Shown: one piece after another, positions 1-7,259 of the stretch
How positions within the stretch are numbered: position 1 is the first letter of the stretch
Layout: the number at the start of each line of letters is the position of its first letter
Source: CAYWLQ01 sp964458775
GTDB lineage: Bacteria > Myxococcota_A > Polyangia > JAAYKL01
Assembly (NCBI GenBank): GCA_964458775.1
Contig: CAYWLQ010000143.1
Coordinates: 1-14,753 of the forward strand
Length of the DNA stretch: 14,753 nt
Direction of reading: 5' to 3'
The notes under the pieces: model-generated
The model's database searches: none
Told to the model about the DNA's origin: nothing
What the model saw: only the letters and a program-made list of their open reading frames with translations
Position numbers and translations under genes: made by a program

Positions 1-832
1 TAAAAATATATCCTCCGCCAAACCTGTGATTAATATCAATTAAGTATTTCTTTTTATTTTGCACCATAAAATCGACATCAACAATACCTTGATGTCTTAT
101 ATTCTCACCTATTTTTCTTGCTATTTCTTCCCACTCTTCTGATGATTGCGTTGTTGCTTCAAATGTTTCACCATCTTTCATAGAATATTTTTTTCTAACA
201 AATGTCGATACGTAGTTTGAATGGAAATCATTTATAACATCAATTCCGAACTCATCGCCTCTAATGAATTGCTGAAAAACATATGCCTCATTTCTAATAC
301 TTTCAGTTTTATTTCTCTCCATAAATTCTAAAAACTCTTCGTATGATTCAATAATGTATTGACCTCGGCTACCTTTTCCAAATCTTGGTTTTACTATTAA
401 AGGGAAAAATGTGTTATCAGCTTGACACAAATCGTCTTCACAAAAGACTTTAGGTGTATCTAATCCTATTCCTTCCGCGAATTTGCTTAAAGCAAGTTTG
501 TCATATGTGATTTTTATCTTTTCATAATCACCCCCTAACAAAAAAGCACCTATTTTTTTTAACGATTCTCTTTGGAATTCAAGTATGAGTAATTCATCTA
601 CGTTAAGTGTAATAAGTAGTTTTATTTTATGTTTCTCGCAAACATCATATAACCAAGGTAGATATTCATTGGAATCGTAAGAAGGAGAAATAATCGGAAT
701 ATCTGCTTCCTTTAAAGCCGGCGCGTTAACATTAATATCTGCAACAATAACCTTACCTTTATTATTAAGTGCTTCTTTAAAACCGGTAACCAGATAGCTT
801 TGCCTTCCGGCGGAGGATATTAGAATATTCAT
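1..832 (-). CDS. ATP-grasp family ligase (carbamoyl-phosphate-synthase-like), partial
   Basis: Translating the minus strand from the ATG at 832 gives an uninterrupted frame of 277 residues that runs off the left edge, so the C-terminus is missing. The N-terminus (MNILISSAGR, then VIVADIN and a PALKEAD stretch) matches the Rossmann-like pre-ATP-grasp domain of CarB-like proteins. Lys148 with PRFGKGSRG (149-157) forms the ATP-binding region, and DINHRFGGGY (266-275) corresponds to the metal-binding NPRFGGGYP-type motif. The family joins a carboxylate to an amine through an acyl-phosphate; the substrates cannot be read here. Stand-alone members of this type are frequent in surface polysaccharide clusters, which fits the glycosyltransferases nearby. 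GGTGA lies just before the ATG and supports the start. The gene is visibly AT-rich, with many AAA, ATA and TTA codons, unlike the genes right of 8.3 kb. The superfamily is fairly sure; the specific reaction is unknown. Confidence 0.85.
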   Translation of the reverse strand, partial: MNILISSAGRQSYLVTGFKEALNNKGKVIVADINVNAPALKEADIPIISPSYDSNEYLPWLYDVCEKHKIKLLITLNVDELLILEFQRESLKKIGAFLLGGDYEKIKITYDKLALSKFAEGIGLDTPKVFCEDDLCQADNTFFPLIVKPRFGKGSRGQYIIESYEEFLEFMERNKTESIRNEAYVFQQFIRGDEFGIDVINDFHSNYVSTFVRKKYSMKDGETFEATTQSSEEWEEIARKIGENIRHQGIVDVDFMVQNKKKYLIDINHRFGGGYIF

Positions 833-1310
833 TTTTCACCATTTGATGTTTAACTTTCGGCATTATTCAGTCATCTTCAATGTTTATATCCTGAGCATAG
901 ATTCTAGAAATTTCAAGATGAATTTTCAGGATTCCTCTTAAGCCGTAACCCCTAACAAGTCAAATCGTAAATAAATGACACCTAATGCCTGTAAGACACT
1001 GCTAGTCGGCATTTCAGTAAGTGTTTGCTTCCAACAAAAAGAATTTTAAAAAAACAGCGTCGTTTGGTGAGATTAAATAGTTTAAAAAATGTAAACAGTT
1101 CTAACGGTATTACAAGGTGATTGTATTACAAAAACCCAGACCAAGCGCCGAAGCAGCTTGCTGATCTGCATGCATCAAGTCGGTTAATATAGATAAAACT
1201 GATTCGATAAATTTTGACCTCAAAGATTTTGCAAATTAATGCCGATTCTCTCTTGTCTCTTTACCGCTCAATTGATTAAAGTAACTCTCTTGTTTAGAAG
1301 GGTTTAATAA
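833..1310. other. 478-base intergenic region between divergent genes
   Basis: No convincing gene is seen on either strand; reading frames are short and lack ribosome binding sites. It must hold the promoters of the minus-strand ATP-grasp gene and the plus-strand glycosyltransferase. A TTGACC at 1214-1219 lies 17 bases before a poor -10 match at 1237-1242, so a plus-strand promoter there is only a weak possibility. The 16-base-period direct repeat near 1107-1131 is listed separately. No tRNA-like cloverleaf was noticed. Confidence 0.5.
1107..1131. repeat. Short direct repeat GTATTACAA, 16-base period
   Basis: GTATTACAA occurs at 1107-1115 and again at 1123-1131. The period of 16 bases is about one and a half helical turns, so two binding sites would lie on different faces of the DNA. 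It sits about 180 bases upstream of the glycosyltransferase start and could be a regulator site or chance in AT-rich sequence. Confidence 0.3.
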
Positions 1311-2249
1311 ATGAAGGACGAATTTAAATTTCTCTCTATCGTTATTCCTGTTTACAACGACGAAGAGGTTCTTTCGGAATTGATGAAGCGACTTACTCCG
1401 GCTGTTGAGCCTTTGGCACCGGATTATGAGGTTATTCTTGTTGACGACGGCAGCCGAGATAGATCTTGGAATGTAATTAATGAATTGGCTGCTCTATATC
1501 CAAAACTCAAGGGACTAAAGTTGGCTCGAAATTTTGGACAGCAATCTGCTATTGCTGCGGGATTATCCGAAGCGCAAGGGGACGTTATTGTAATTATGGA
1601 TTCTGACTTGCAAGACAGGCCTGAGGATATCCCCACGCTTGTCAGCGCCCTTTTTGAGCATCGAGTTAATATGGCGGTTGCCCAATGGCAGACCAGGAAA
1701 GATTCTTCTTTAAAACTTTTAGCCTCAAAAACCTTTAACCTTACTGCCAATCGCATAACCACCATTCAAATTCAGCCTCGCCTCGGAGGGTTTCGCGCCG
1801 TGCGTCGGCAAGTTGTGGATGAATTTCTCAAGTTCAAAGAACGAACTGCCACCACCTTTGGTTTGATGTATTTTATCGAAAAAAATTATGTTTGTGTTCC
1901 CTTGACTCGCGATCCCAGATTTGCAGGAGCAAGCGGGTACAATTTAAGAAAAATGATATCTTTGACCCTTGCTCGAATTCTGTCGTTTTCTATGTTTCCA
2001 ATTCGTTTGGTAACGGTTACAGGACTGGTTGTAAGCATTGTAAGCGTCTTAGCGGCTGTAGCTCTTATTATTCGATGGCTGCAGGGAAATGTGGCTCCGG
2101 GTTGGACATCTACCATTGTACTGACACTGTTTTTGTTCGGTCTAAACTTCGCATTTTTAGGCATACTCGGCGAGTACATCGGCAAGATTTTTATTGAGGT
2201 AAAAGGACGTCCTAAATTTATTATAGGGGAGAAAACAGAGCCTAAATAG
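1311..2249 (+). CDS. Family 2 glycosyltransferase, GtrB/ArnC-like polyprenyl-phosphate sugar transferase
   Basis: The product of 312 residues has the usual size for the DPM1/GtrB/ArnC group. The GT-A domain opens with SIVIPVYNDEE (9-19), followed by ILVDDGS (42-48, nucleotide-sugar binding) and MDSDLQDRP (96-104), which carries the metal-binding DxD-type Asp residues. GGFRAVRR follows in the second half of the domain. The C-terminus has two hydrophobic helices (about 225-258 and 268-297) and a short basic tail, as in GtrB-type enzymes, which move a sugar from a nucleotide donor to undecaprenyl phosphate on the cytoplasmic face. AGAAGGG at 1296-1302, 8 bases before the ATG, supports the start. 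The expected partners are a flippase (GtrA) and a periplasmic GT-C transferase. No GtrA is visible, but a polytopic GT-C-like protein is encoded convergently at 2409-4199. Sugar and final acceptor are unknown. Confidence 0.9.
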   Translation: MKDEFKFLSIVIPVYNDEEVLSELMKRLTPAVEPLAPDYEVILVDDGSRDRSWNVINELAALYPKLKGLKLARNFGQQSAIAAGLSEAQGDVIVIMDSDLQDRPEDIPTLVSALFEHRVNMAVAQWQTRKDSSLKLLASKTFNLTANRITTIQIQPRLGGFRAVRRQVVDEFLKFKERTATTFGLMYFIEKNYVCVPLTRDPRFAGASGYNLRKMISLTLARILSFSMFPIRLVTVTGLVVSIVSVLAAVALIIRWLQGNVAPGWTSTIVLTLFLFGLNFAFLGILGEYIGKIFIEVKGRPKFIIGEKTEPK

Positions 2250-2351
2250 TTTCCATCTTAGAATCGGGGTTTTGAAAGAAGCTGATCAGGTGAGTCAGAT
2301 ATGCATCACAAAATGTTGTGTGCGTGTTTGTCTGCACTTATCATATTTGCG

Positions 2352-2368
2352 GCCCGCCGCCGGTGGGC
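2352..2368. other. GC-rich imperfect hairpin between convergent genes
   Basis: In the 159-base gap between two convergent genes lies an isolated GC-only patch that can fold as GCCC, one mismatch, CC, a 3-base loop, GG, GGGC. No T-run follows directly on either strand, so it is not a textbook intrinsic terminator. It might still halt transcription between the convergent genes or be a decayed repeat element. The contrast with the AT-rich surroundings is clear to the eye. Confidence 0.3.
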
Positions 2369-2408
2369 ATGGGCAGCCTATCTAAAATATCTGCTTTTAA
2401 GATCTAAA

Positions 2409-4199
2409 CTAGTGCTTCTTTCTCTTTTTTTGTTTTGCAAAGTAGCCTATCACGATATCTTCAATTTCCTTCACCTTTCTAAATTTCACTTTAACATCGT
2501 ATTTTTCTTTGTAGTATTTTCTGAACATATTGGGCCAACTCTTGTTATCTTTGAGCATTACAAACATTATTCTTTTGTTGTTGATAGCTTTTCTTAAAAA
2601 CTCTTTTCCGCTATTAAATCCGGCTCTTTGAAGCCTGTTGTAAAAACATGGCGAAAAAATAAGCCATCCGTTCGGTATAGTTTGCATAAGGCTTTTTCCG
2701 GATATTCTAAGTGTATCGGTAAATTGAGATCGTATGGCTCTATGATGTATTAGAAAAATAACATCGTCTTCAAAGCTATTACGAAATTCTGCGATTTTTG
2801 CGCTTATTCTATCTGCTCTATCTTGGCGGCTGTTTCCGATTGTTTCTATAAACTTATTTGTTTTAATAATGGATAATACAGATAATACAAGCATAGCTGA
2901 TACAAATGCTTTATTTAGATATCTGTTGGTGTTCTTGCTATTTTGGCAGATAAAAAGCAAACCTTGTCCTGTTAATCCCAAAAATGCAGGTATTCCAATA
3001 CGGTCAGGAAAACGTTTGACTATCAGAAACACCATGAAGAACGTTACAATGCCCAATATATAAAGGATTAACAAAATAGATTTTTGTGATTTTACTCCGG
3101 ACTGTATTGTTGAAAAAAACAGGATTATAGCAAAAAGGAAAAACAGGTTATTATAAGTATCCCAATAAAATGCTAGTTTTTGAGAGATATTGTCTGTAGT
3201 GAAAAGAGTATTGTTATCTTTAGGGGTGTATTTAAATATATTGGATACTGTCTCAATATTATACTTTTCTTCATCTAAAAAAACCCAACTACGAAACATG
3301 TTATAGTCATTTGCGGTCCAGTTGTTAGCTTGTAACAGTTCTTCATTAGCTATTTTTTTGGCAATGGGAAAGTCATGAAACTGCCCTCTCAAGCCGTTGA
3401 ATTTCATAAAGTCCTTATGTTCTTGGGGAGTGTTTAGGCTGACTACAACCCTAATTAGAACATGTAAAACCCAAAAAGTCGCAATAACAAGAGCTAACTT
3501 TTTTGGGTTAAAAATTGATTCATTCAGGCCATTTGTTTGATTTGCAGTTTGTTCTCTTTTTTTAAGCCTGGCAACCATATATTGTTTTAGGCTGATTGCT
3601 ATTGCCAAAGTTTGTCTGATAATGTTTTTTGCATTCAACGTTATGATGAAACTGATAGAAACCAAAAGACCAAGTTGAAATCCTGCATATCTAAATTGTG
3701 ATGCAAAGAGCAATAAGCCTGCTAATAGAAAGGAATGCAAATAATTCAGTCTTTCATAATAATAATAGAAGAATAGTACTGTATTAATGGTTAACAAGAT
3801 CGATGCACTATTATAGCCTGTTCTAATTATTAGATAACTGTACAATGTTAAATATAAAACAGAAGACCCTATCGATACTAACAGCGAACTTCTACCGAAC
3901 AGCATTACGCAATACAAAAACAAGGCTATGCTTATTGTATGTGCAATATAAATAAACACCGCATACCACGCTATAGAATGATTTGTTATTTCGTATAAGA
4001 AGGATAGGATTTTCCCTAGAAAGGGCGAAAAGAAAACGGCGAAAGTGTTTTCTTTTATCATTCCAATTATGCCTAGATTATCGTTTTCAAAATATGTTCT
4101 TGGACAAAATAATAAGATTAGAGTTACAAACGCAGCAGAAATAAAAACCGGCGCTGCTTTTGTTAATGCACTGAGAATTTTTTTGTAATCAATCATCAT
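2409..4199 (-). CDS. Polytopic membrane protein, putative GT-C-fold glycosyltransferase
   Basis: This 596-residue protein has about ten or more hydrophobic segments, followed by a soluble, basic C-terminal part (roughly the last 150 residues, ending in a KQKKRKKH-like tail). After the first membrane helix comes an acidic stretch, YFENDNLG (36-43), where GT-C enzymes keep their catalytic Asp/Glu in the first periplasmic loop. This is followed by a segment resembling the SPFxGxxxxxLY...WY pattern of uncharacterised GT-C-like surface-glycan proteins. GT-C enzymes use lipid-linked sugars, which the GtrB-like enzyme next door would make, so the two may form a donor-transferase pair; this is inference. 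AGGGA at 4211-4207, 7 bases before the first of two adjacent ATG codons, supports the start. The gene is strongly AT-rich. An O-antigen polymerase or other membrane protein is possible; no family was recognised outright. Confidence 0.75.
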   Translation of the reverse strand: MMIDYKKILSALTKAAPVFISAAFVTLILLFCPRTYFENDNLGIIGMIKENTFAVFFSPFLGKILSFLYEITNHSIAWYAVFIYIAHTISIALFLYCVMLFGRSSLLVSIGSSVLYLTLYSYLIIRTGYNSASILLTINTVLFFYYYYERLNYLHSFLLAGLLLFASQFRYAGFQLGLLVSISFIITLNAKNIIRQTLAIAISLKQYMVARLKKREQTANQTNGLNESIFNPKKLALVIATFWVLHVLIRVVVSLNTPQEHKDFMKFNGLRGQFHDFPIAKKIANEELLQANNWTANDYNMFRSWVFLDEEKYNIETVSNIFKYTPKDNNTLFTTDNISQKLAFYWDTYNNLFFLFAIILFFSTIQSGVKSQKSILLILYILGIVTFFMVFLIVKRFPDRIGIPAFLGLTGQGLLFICQNSKNTNRYLNKAFVSAMLVLSVLSIIKTNKFIETIGNSRQDRADRISAKIAEFRNSFEDDVIFLIHHRAIRSQFTDTLRISGKSLMQTIPNGWLIFSPCFYNRLQRAGFNSGKEFLRKAINNKRIMFVMLKDNKSWPNMFRKYYKEKYDVKVKFRKVKEIEDIVIGYFAKQKKRKKH

Positions 4200-4439
4200 C
4201 TATTTGTCCCTGTATCAAATGTTAAGAATGCTTTGTTATTTGCATGTACAGCATGTTGCATATGTTTTTTGTTATTATCATCTTTTTACATCGTCACAAG
4301 TATATGGTTTTCTTCTTAATGTAAACCCGCTACAGATTAGAATTTGTTTATCTTTCGCATTTGGATTGGATACGAAAAAGCAGGGTAAAGCTGATGGATG
4401 AGATGCCAGTCAAGGCAGGTTGAGAAAAGAAAAATGCGC

Positions 4440-4464
4440 GGCATATAATGAAATTAATTATGCC
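4440..4464 (-). terminator. Possible weak terminator-like inverted repeat
   Basis: GGCATA (4440-4445) and TATGCC (4459-4464) can form a 6-bp stem. Read on the minus strand, the stem is followed by GCGCATTTTTCTTTT, and an alternative short stem ATGC/GCAT abuts the T-run. It lies about 15 bases beyond the stop codon of the minus-strand ORF at 4481-4798, where a terminator would be expected if that ORF is expressed. The stem is short, so confidence is low. Confidence 0.22.
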
Positions 4465-4480
4465 TGTTTGTAGAATACCT

Positions 4481-4798
4481 CTAAGGCTGTAAGGCCGATG
4501 AGAATTTTCCCCCGGTTACAAGTAAAAAGATGTTTCTCAGCGTTACCTGATAGTACATATTGTCATACTCTGTGGTGGTCAGCCAGGTGTTAACTGCCTC
4601 GTCAAAAGTTGATTGATCAGAGATAATGGAAGTAAGGGCAAAACCTCCTCTGAAACAACTGTTGCTGTCTCCTGTTGCGCCTGCTCTTGCATTGTGGAGT
4701 TTTTCCAAAACGCTGCTAGCGTCACTGTTGCTATGAACGAGATTGACTTTTGAGAGGAAGATTTTATAGTGTTGTTGTTTTATTATTGTCGTAATCAT
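4481..4798 (-). CDS. Hypothetical protein of 105 residues, doubtful or a gene remnant
   Basis: The frame has a protein-like composition and codon use over its central and C-terminal parts: an SVLEKLHNARAGATGDSNSC stretch, then FDEAVNTWLTTTEYDNMYYQ. I recognise no family. Against it, the only ATG (4798) has no ribosome binding site and an in-frame TAA two codons upstream, so a normal N-terminus is hard to see. Either it is a small gene with a weak start, or it is the tail of a gene whose 5' part was lost when the neighbouring plus-strand lipoprotein region took its present form. A weak terminator-like repeat follows its stop. It starts 54 bases from, and diverges from, the stalked lipoprotein gene. 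Confidence 0.35.
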   Translation of the reverse strand: MITTIIKQQHYKIFLSKVNLVHSNSDASSVLEKLHNARAGATGDSNSCFRGGFALTSIISDQSTFDEAVNTWLTTTEYDNMYYQVTLRNIFLLVTGGKFSSALQP

Positions 4799-4851
4799 CG
4801 AATTTTAATATCTGACTAGGAAAACCCCAGAGAAATACACAAAGGTGAAAG

Positions 4852-6954
4852 ATGGATAGTTTAATGCAATTAATCTTGGTGATTGTATTTTCAGTTTTAA
4901 CGCTGCTGCTGAACGCCTGCATCATTACAGACCCTAACGCAAGTTCCTCGGATAGTAACACTGATACGTACAGAGATGCAGATACGAGTTCGGATAGTGA
5001 TACTGACACCGATACTGATAGCGATACCGATACTGATACGGACAGTGATACCGATACCGATACCGATACTGATACTGATACCGATACCGATACTGATACC
5101 GATACCGATACGGACAGTGATACCGATACGGACAGTGATACCGATACGGACAGTGATACCGACACCGATACGGACAGTGATACCGATACCGATACGGATA
5201 CTGATACCGATACCGATACCGATACCGATACTGATACCGATACCGATAACATTTATGATTCCGAGTTTGTCAATCTGCCGGTTATTGTTTTCTCTGAAAT
5301 TCCAAATTGTGAATATAATACCGATTTTGAATTTGATTTTGAAGTCACAGGCGGCACTGCGGGTTATACATGGGCAGCTGTTTCGGGCTCTTTGCCTCAA
5401 GGTGTGAATATTGACGTAAATGGAAAATTGGTTGGACGCCCAACCAATATAGGTGATTTTACGTTTACAATAGAAGTAATGGATGGTGACGGAAATACAG
5501 ACACCGAGTCGTTTTCGTGGACCGTTTTTAGGAAGAAATGGCTAGCGTACATTGATACCAATGGAAATCTTGATTTTTACGACCTTAATTCCCATATAGC
5601 CACAGTGGTATATACGGATACTGACACTTCATCTATTACGCCACATGGTTTTTCACCGAACGGCGAGTACTTTTTGTACACAACCTTTTCATCTTCGCTC
5701 TATTCGCTCGAAATTGTCAGGTTGACCGATCAAGGAGTGTCGGCTTCAAATCGTGTACTGACATCAGAACAAAATATCGGCAACCCGATTTGGACACCCA
5801 ACAGTCAGGCATTTGTTTTTACAGCGAGTCCTTCTGGTGATACAGACAACCAAACCGTATACTGGACGGTTCCAAATGAAACTCCTGTGTCGATAGCTAC
5901 TCTTGCTAAAGAGAATTATAGCGTTTTTGCGAGCCCCATTGACAACACGACTGTTTTGTATCTTAACCCAACCAAAGCATACATAATGCAAGTAAATGAC
6001 AATGTTCCAAACGACCGGACAGAACAAACAGTTACCATCGACAATATGCCTGCTGCCATTTATGGAATGGATCTTGAGGTTGTTCGGGTGGGTGATGAAA
6101 CAAGGGCACATATTATTTGGCGGTCTTCTGCTACGGGGCCTTGTATCAATTATGCGCATTTCTTGGTAGGTGCAGATGCGTCAAGTTCTTATCTCGGAAC
6201 GGAATGTGGCCCTTGTTTTTACGCTGCGGATGATTTTTCATCGTATTTCATTAAAGGTAGTACCGATTTTGGAACTTCAATTGTAAATATTTCCAATAAA
6301 GCGACGGTGCTTGAGGTGATTGACGGCGGTAGTTTTCAGTGTGGATACAATGTTACCTGGGATAAGACGGCGAGTTATGCAGCCTTCCAGGAGTATACAG
6401 TACCACAAGCAGTGCAGTTGGTTTCGTTGACTTCAATTCCAGTATCTAAAACGACAATGGATCTGGGCGGAGCCGCATCGGTTTTCTTTTCCGGAATAAA
6501 TAAAACCGGAGATCGCATTGCCGCCGCAACTGATAGAGTCATGTACGGTACGACTATTAACGACGGTATTCTTAGTGAGTCTATAGCAATCAGTCCGGAT
6601 TTGGGTGATGAAGTGATTCAAAAAACAGCAATGAGTCCAAATGGAGAAATAGTGTCTTATATAACACGTTATACTGACCCCACAGACGATAAAATTTATG
6701 GTAATGTGTATATTGCCGATCTGATCGGGATGGAGCATAGTCGTACCTGTATAGCCAAAAACGATACTTCATTTCTATACCCGGATACATACACGCTCGG
6801 CTTTACCAAAGACAGTTCCACAGCGATTTACATCGCAAAAACCAAAGGCGGAGCTGAAACTTTAAGTCAGCTGTATGTCGTTGATTTGGTCAAACAGACT
6901 GCAACACGCTTTGTTGAAAACGCAGCAACCTCCTTTTCTTATTGGGTACAATAA
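4852..6954 (+). CDS. Surface lipoprotein with Asp-Thr/Ser stalk, Ig-like domain and propeller-like region
   Basis: This 700-residue protein begins with a lipoprotein signal: a hydrophobic helix ending LLLNAC, with Cys23 as the predicted lipidated residue (Asn at -2 is unusual but tolerable). A near-perfect D-T/D-S repeat from Asp48 to Asp132 forms a long, highly acidic stalk. An Ig-like putative He_PIG domain follows (about 144-227), with the typical GSLPQGV and GxLxGxPTxxGxFTFT pattern. The remaining 470 residues contain repeats of the SPNGEYFLYTT / TPNSQAFVFTA / SPNGEIVSYIT kind, characteristic of PD40/TolB-like beta-propellers. The likely layout is a membrane-anchored propeller held off the surface by a charged spacer; the ligand is unknown. 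AAGGTGAAAG ends at the ATG, giving a plausible ribosome binding site. No enzyme motif is visible. The stalk DNA is itself a tandem repeat. The gene appears to stand alone, with no partner in the same direction except the small ORFs after it. Confidence 0.88.
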   Translation: MDSLMQLILVIVFSVLTLLLNACIITDPNASSSDSNTDTYRDADTSSDSDTDTDTDSDTDTDTDSDTDTDTDTDTDTDTDTDTDTDTDSDTDTDSDTDTDSDTDTDTDSDTDTDTDTDTDTDTDTDTDTDTDNIYDSEFVNLPVIVFSEIPNCEYNTDFEFDFEVTGGTAGYTWAAVSGSLPQGVNIDVNGKLVGRPTNIGDFTFTIEVMDGDGNTDTESFSWTVFRKKWLAYIDTNGNLDFYDLNSHIATVVYTDTDTSSITPHGFSPNGEYFLYTTFSSSLYSLEIVRLTDQGVSASNRVLTSEQNIGNPIWTPNSQAFVFTASPSGDTDNQTVYWTVPNETPVSIATLAKENYSVFASPIDNTTVLYLNPTKAYIMQVNDNVPNDRTEQTVTIDNMPAAIYGMDLEVVRVGDETRAHIIWRSSATGPCINYAHFLVGADASSSYLGTECGPCFYAADDFSSYFIKGSTDFGTSIVNISNKATVLEVIDGGSFQCGYNVTWDKTASYAAFQEYTVPQAVQLVSLTSIPVSKTTMDLGGAASVFFSGINKTGDRIAAATDRVMYGTTINDGILSESIAISPDLGDEVIQKTAMSPNGEIVSYITRYTDPTDDKIYGNVYIADLIGMEHSRTCIAKNDTSFLYPDTYTLGFTKDSSTAIYIAKTKGGAETLSQLYVVDLVKQTATRFVENAATSFSYWVQ
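4993..5247 (+). repeat. 42-unit tandem hexanucleotide array encoding Asp-Thr/Asp-Ser
   Basis: From 4993 the sequence reads as 42 consecutive 6-base units, almost all GATACC, GATACT, GATACG or GACAGT, then GATAAC at 5245-5250. A higher-order unit, GATACGGACAGTGATACC (18 bases), is repeated three times without change at 5107-5160 and appears again at 5167-5184 and 5035-5052. The perfect copies point to recent duplication by slippage or unequal exchange. Steps of 6 or 18 bases keep the reading frame, so copy number would change stalk length and not switch the gene off. Confidence 0.95.
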
Positions 6955-7044
6955 GGAGTAAAGGGAGCAAGAGTAACAGAGTAAAAGGGGAAAACGATAA
7001 CAACAGATCTTCGATAAGCAACTAATCCGCAAATAGAGAAAGAT

Positions 7045-7245
7045 ATGTTGTCAGAATGTTCCGGTGCAACGGTGCAATATGTTTCGACTTGGCCATTAAA
7101 TCCTATAAATAGGTTTGCTTATGTTGGGAAAAACAAATTGTTCTATTTTTATCGTGAAAATAAGAATTATACTCAAACGATCATCGTTTCAATGGACGGA
7201 ATAAAGCGGCGTTTATTTTTGTTAAAAAAATTGGATGTATCCTAA
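7045..7245 (+). CDS. Hypothetical 66-residue protein or beta-propeller fragment
   Basis: The frame starts at an ATG preceded by AGAGAAAG two bases upstream, a poor spacing for a ribosome binding site. The peptide contains WPLNPINRFAYVG and, 20 residues later, TIIVSMDGIKRRLFLL. This spacing loosely resembles one blade of a PD40/TolB-like propeller (WSPxGxxIAYV ... IyvmdlDGxxxRrL). It could be a remnant of a paralogue of the propeller lipoprotein gene that ends 90 bases upstream, or a chance frame. Its stop codon overlaps the AAGGAG that precedes the next small ORF, so the two would be translated in series if expressed. Confidence 0.3.
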   Translation: MLSECSGATVQYVSTWPLNPINRFAYVGKNKLFYFYRENKNYTQTIIVSMDGIKRRLFLLKKLDVS

Positions 7246-7259
7246 GGAGCTACCATAAG

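Larger units (their letters stand above)
4200..4851. other. Sparse 650-base region upstream of two divergent genes
   Basis: The only sizeable minus-strand frame is the doubtful ORF at 4481-4798, described separately. The plus-strand frame at 4204-4401 has no ribosome binding site and an unlikely composition, so it is not called. The region must contain the promoter of the minus-strand membrane gene (start 4199) and that of the stalked lipoprotein gene (start 4852), but I could not pick convincing -35/-10 pairs. A small inverted repeat lies at 4440-4464. Confidence 0.45.

Noticed and set aside
2301..2597. 98-codon plus-strand frame
   Set aside because: Most of it is antisense to the C-terminal part of the polytopic membrane gene and it has no ribosome binding site or recognisable content.
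4319..4334. GTAGCGGGTTTACAT on the minus strand, resembling half of the REP hairpin
   Set aside because: The GTAG head and GGGTTTA core are present, but the 3' stem arm is missing, so the likeness is probably chance.
4204..4401. 65-codon plus-strand frame
   Set aside because: No ribosome binding site, aromatic- and Leu-rich chance composition, and it lies in the leader region of the minus-strand membrane gene.
4993..5247. CRISPR-like array
   Set aside because: The units are 6 bases with no spacers and encode a protein stalk in frame; there are no cas genes in the window.
4764..5407. Long open frames on both strands reading Ser-Val, Ile-Gly or Ile-Pro repeats
   Set aside because: They are translations of the hexanucleotide array in other frames. 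The lipoprotein frame has a ribosome binding site, a signal peptide and recognisable domains on its far side; the others do not.
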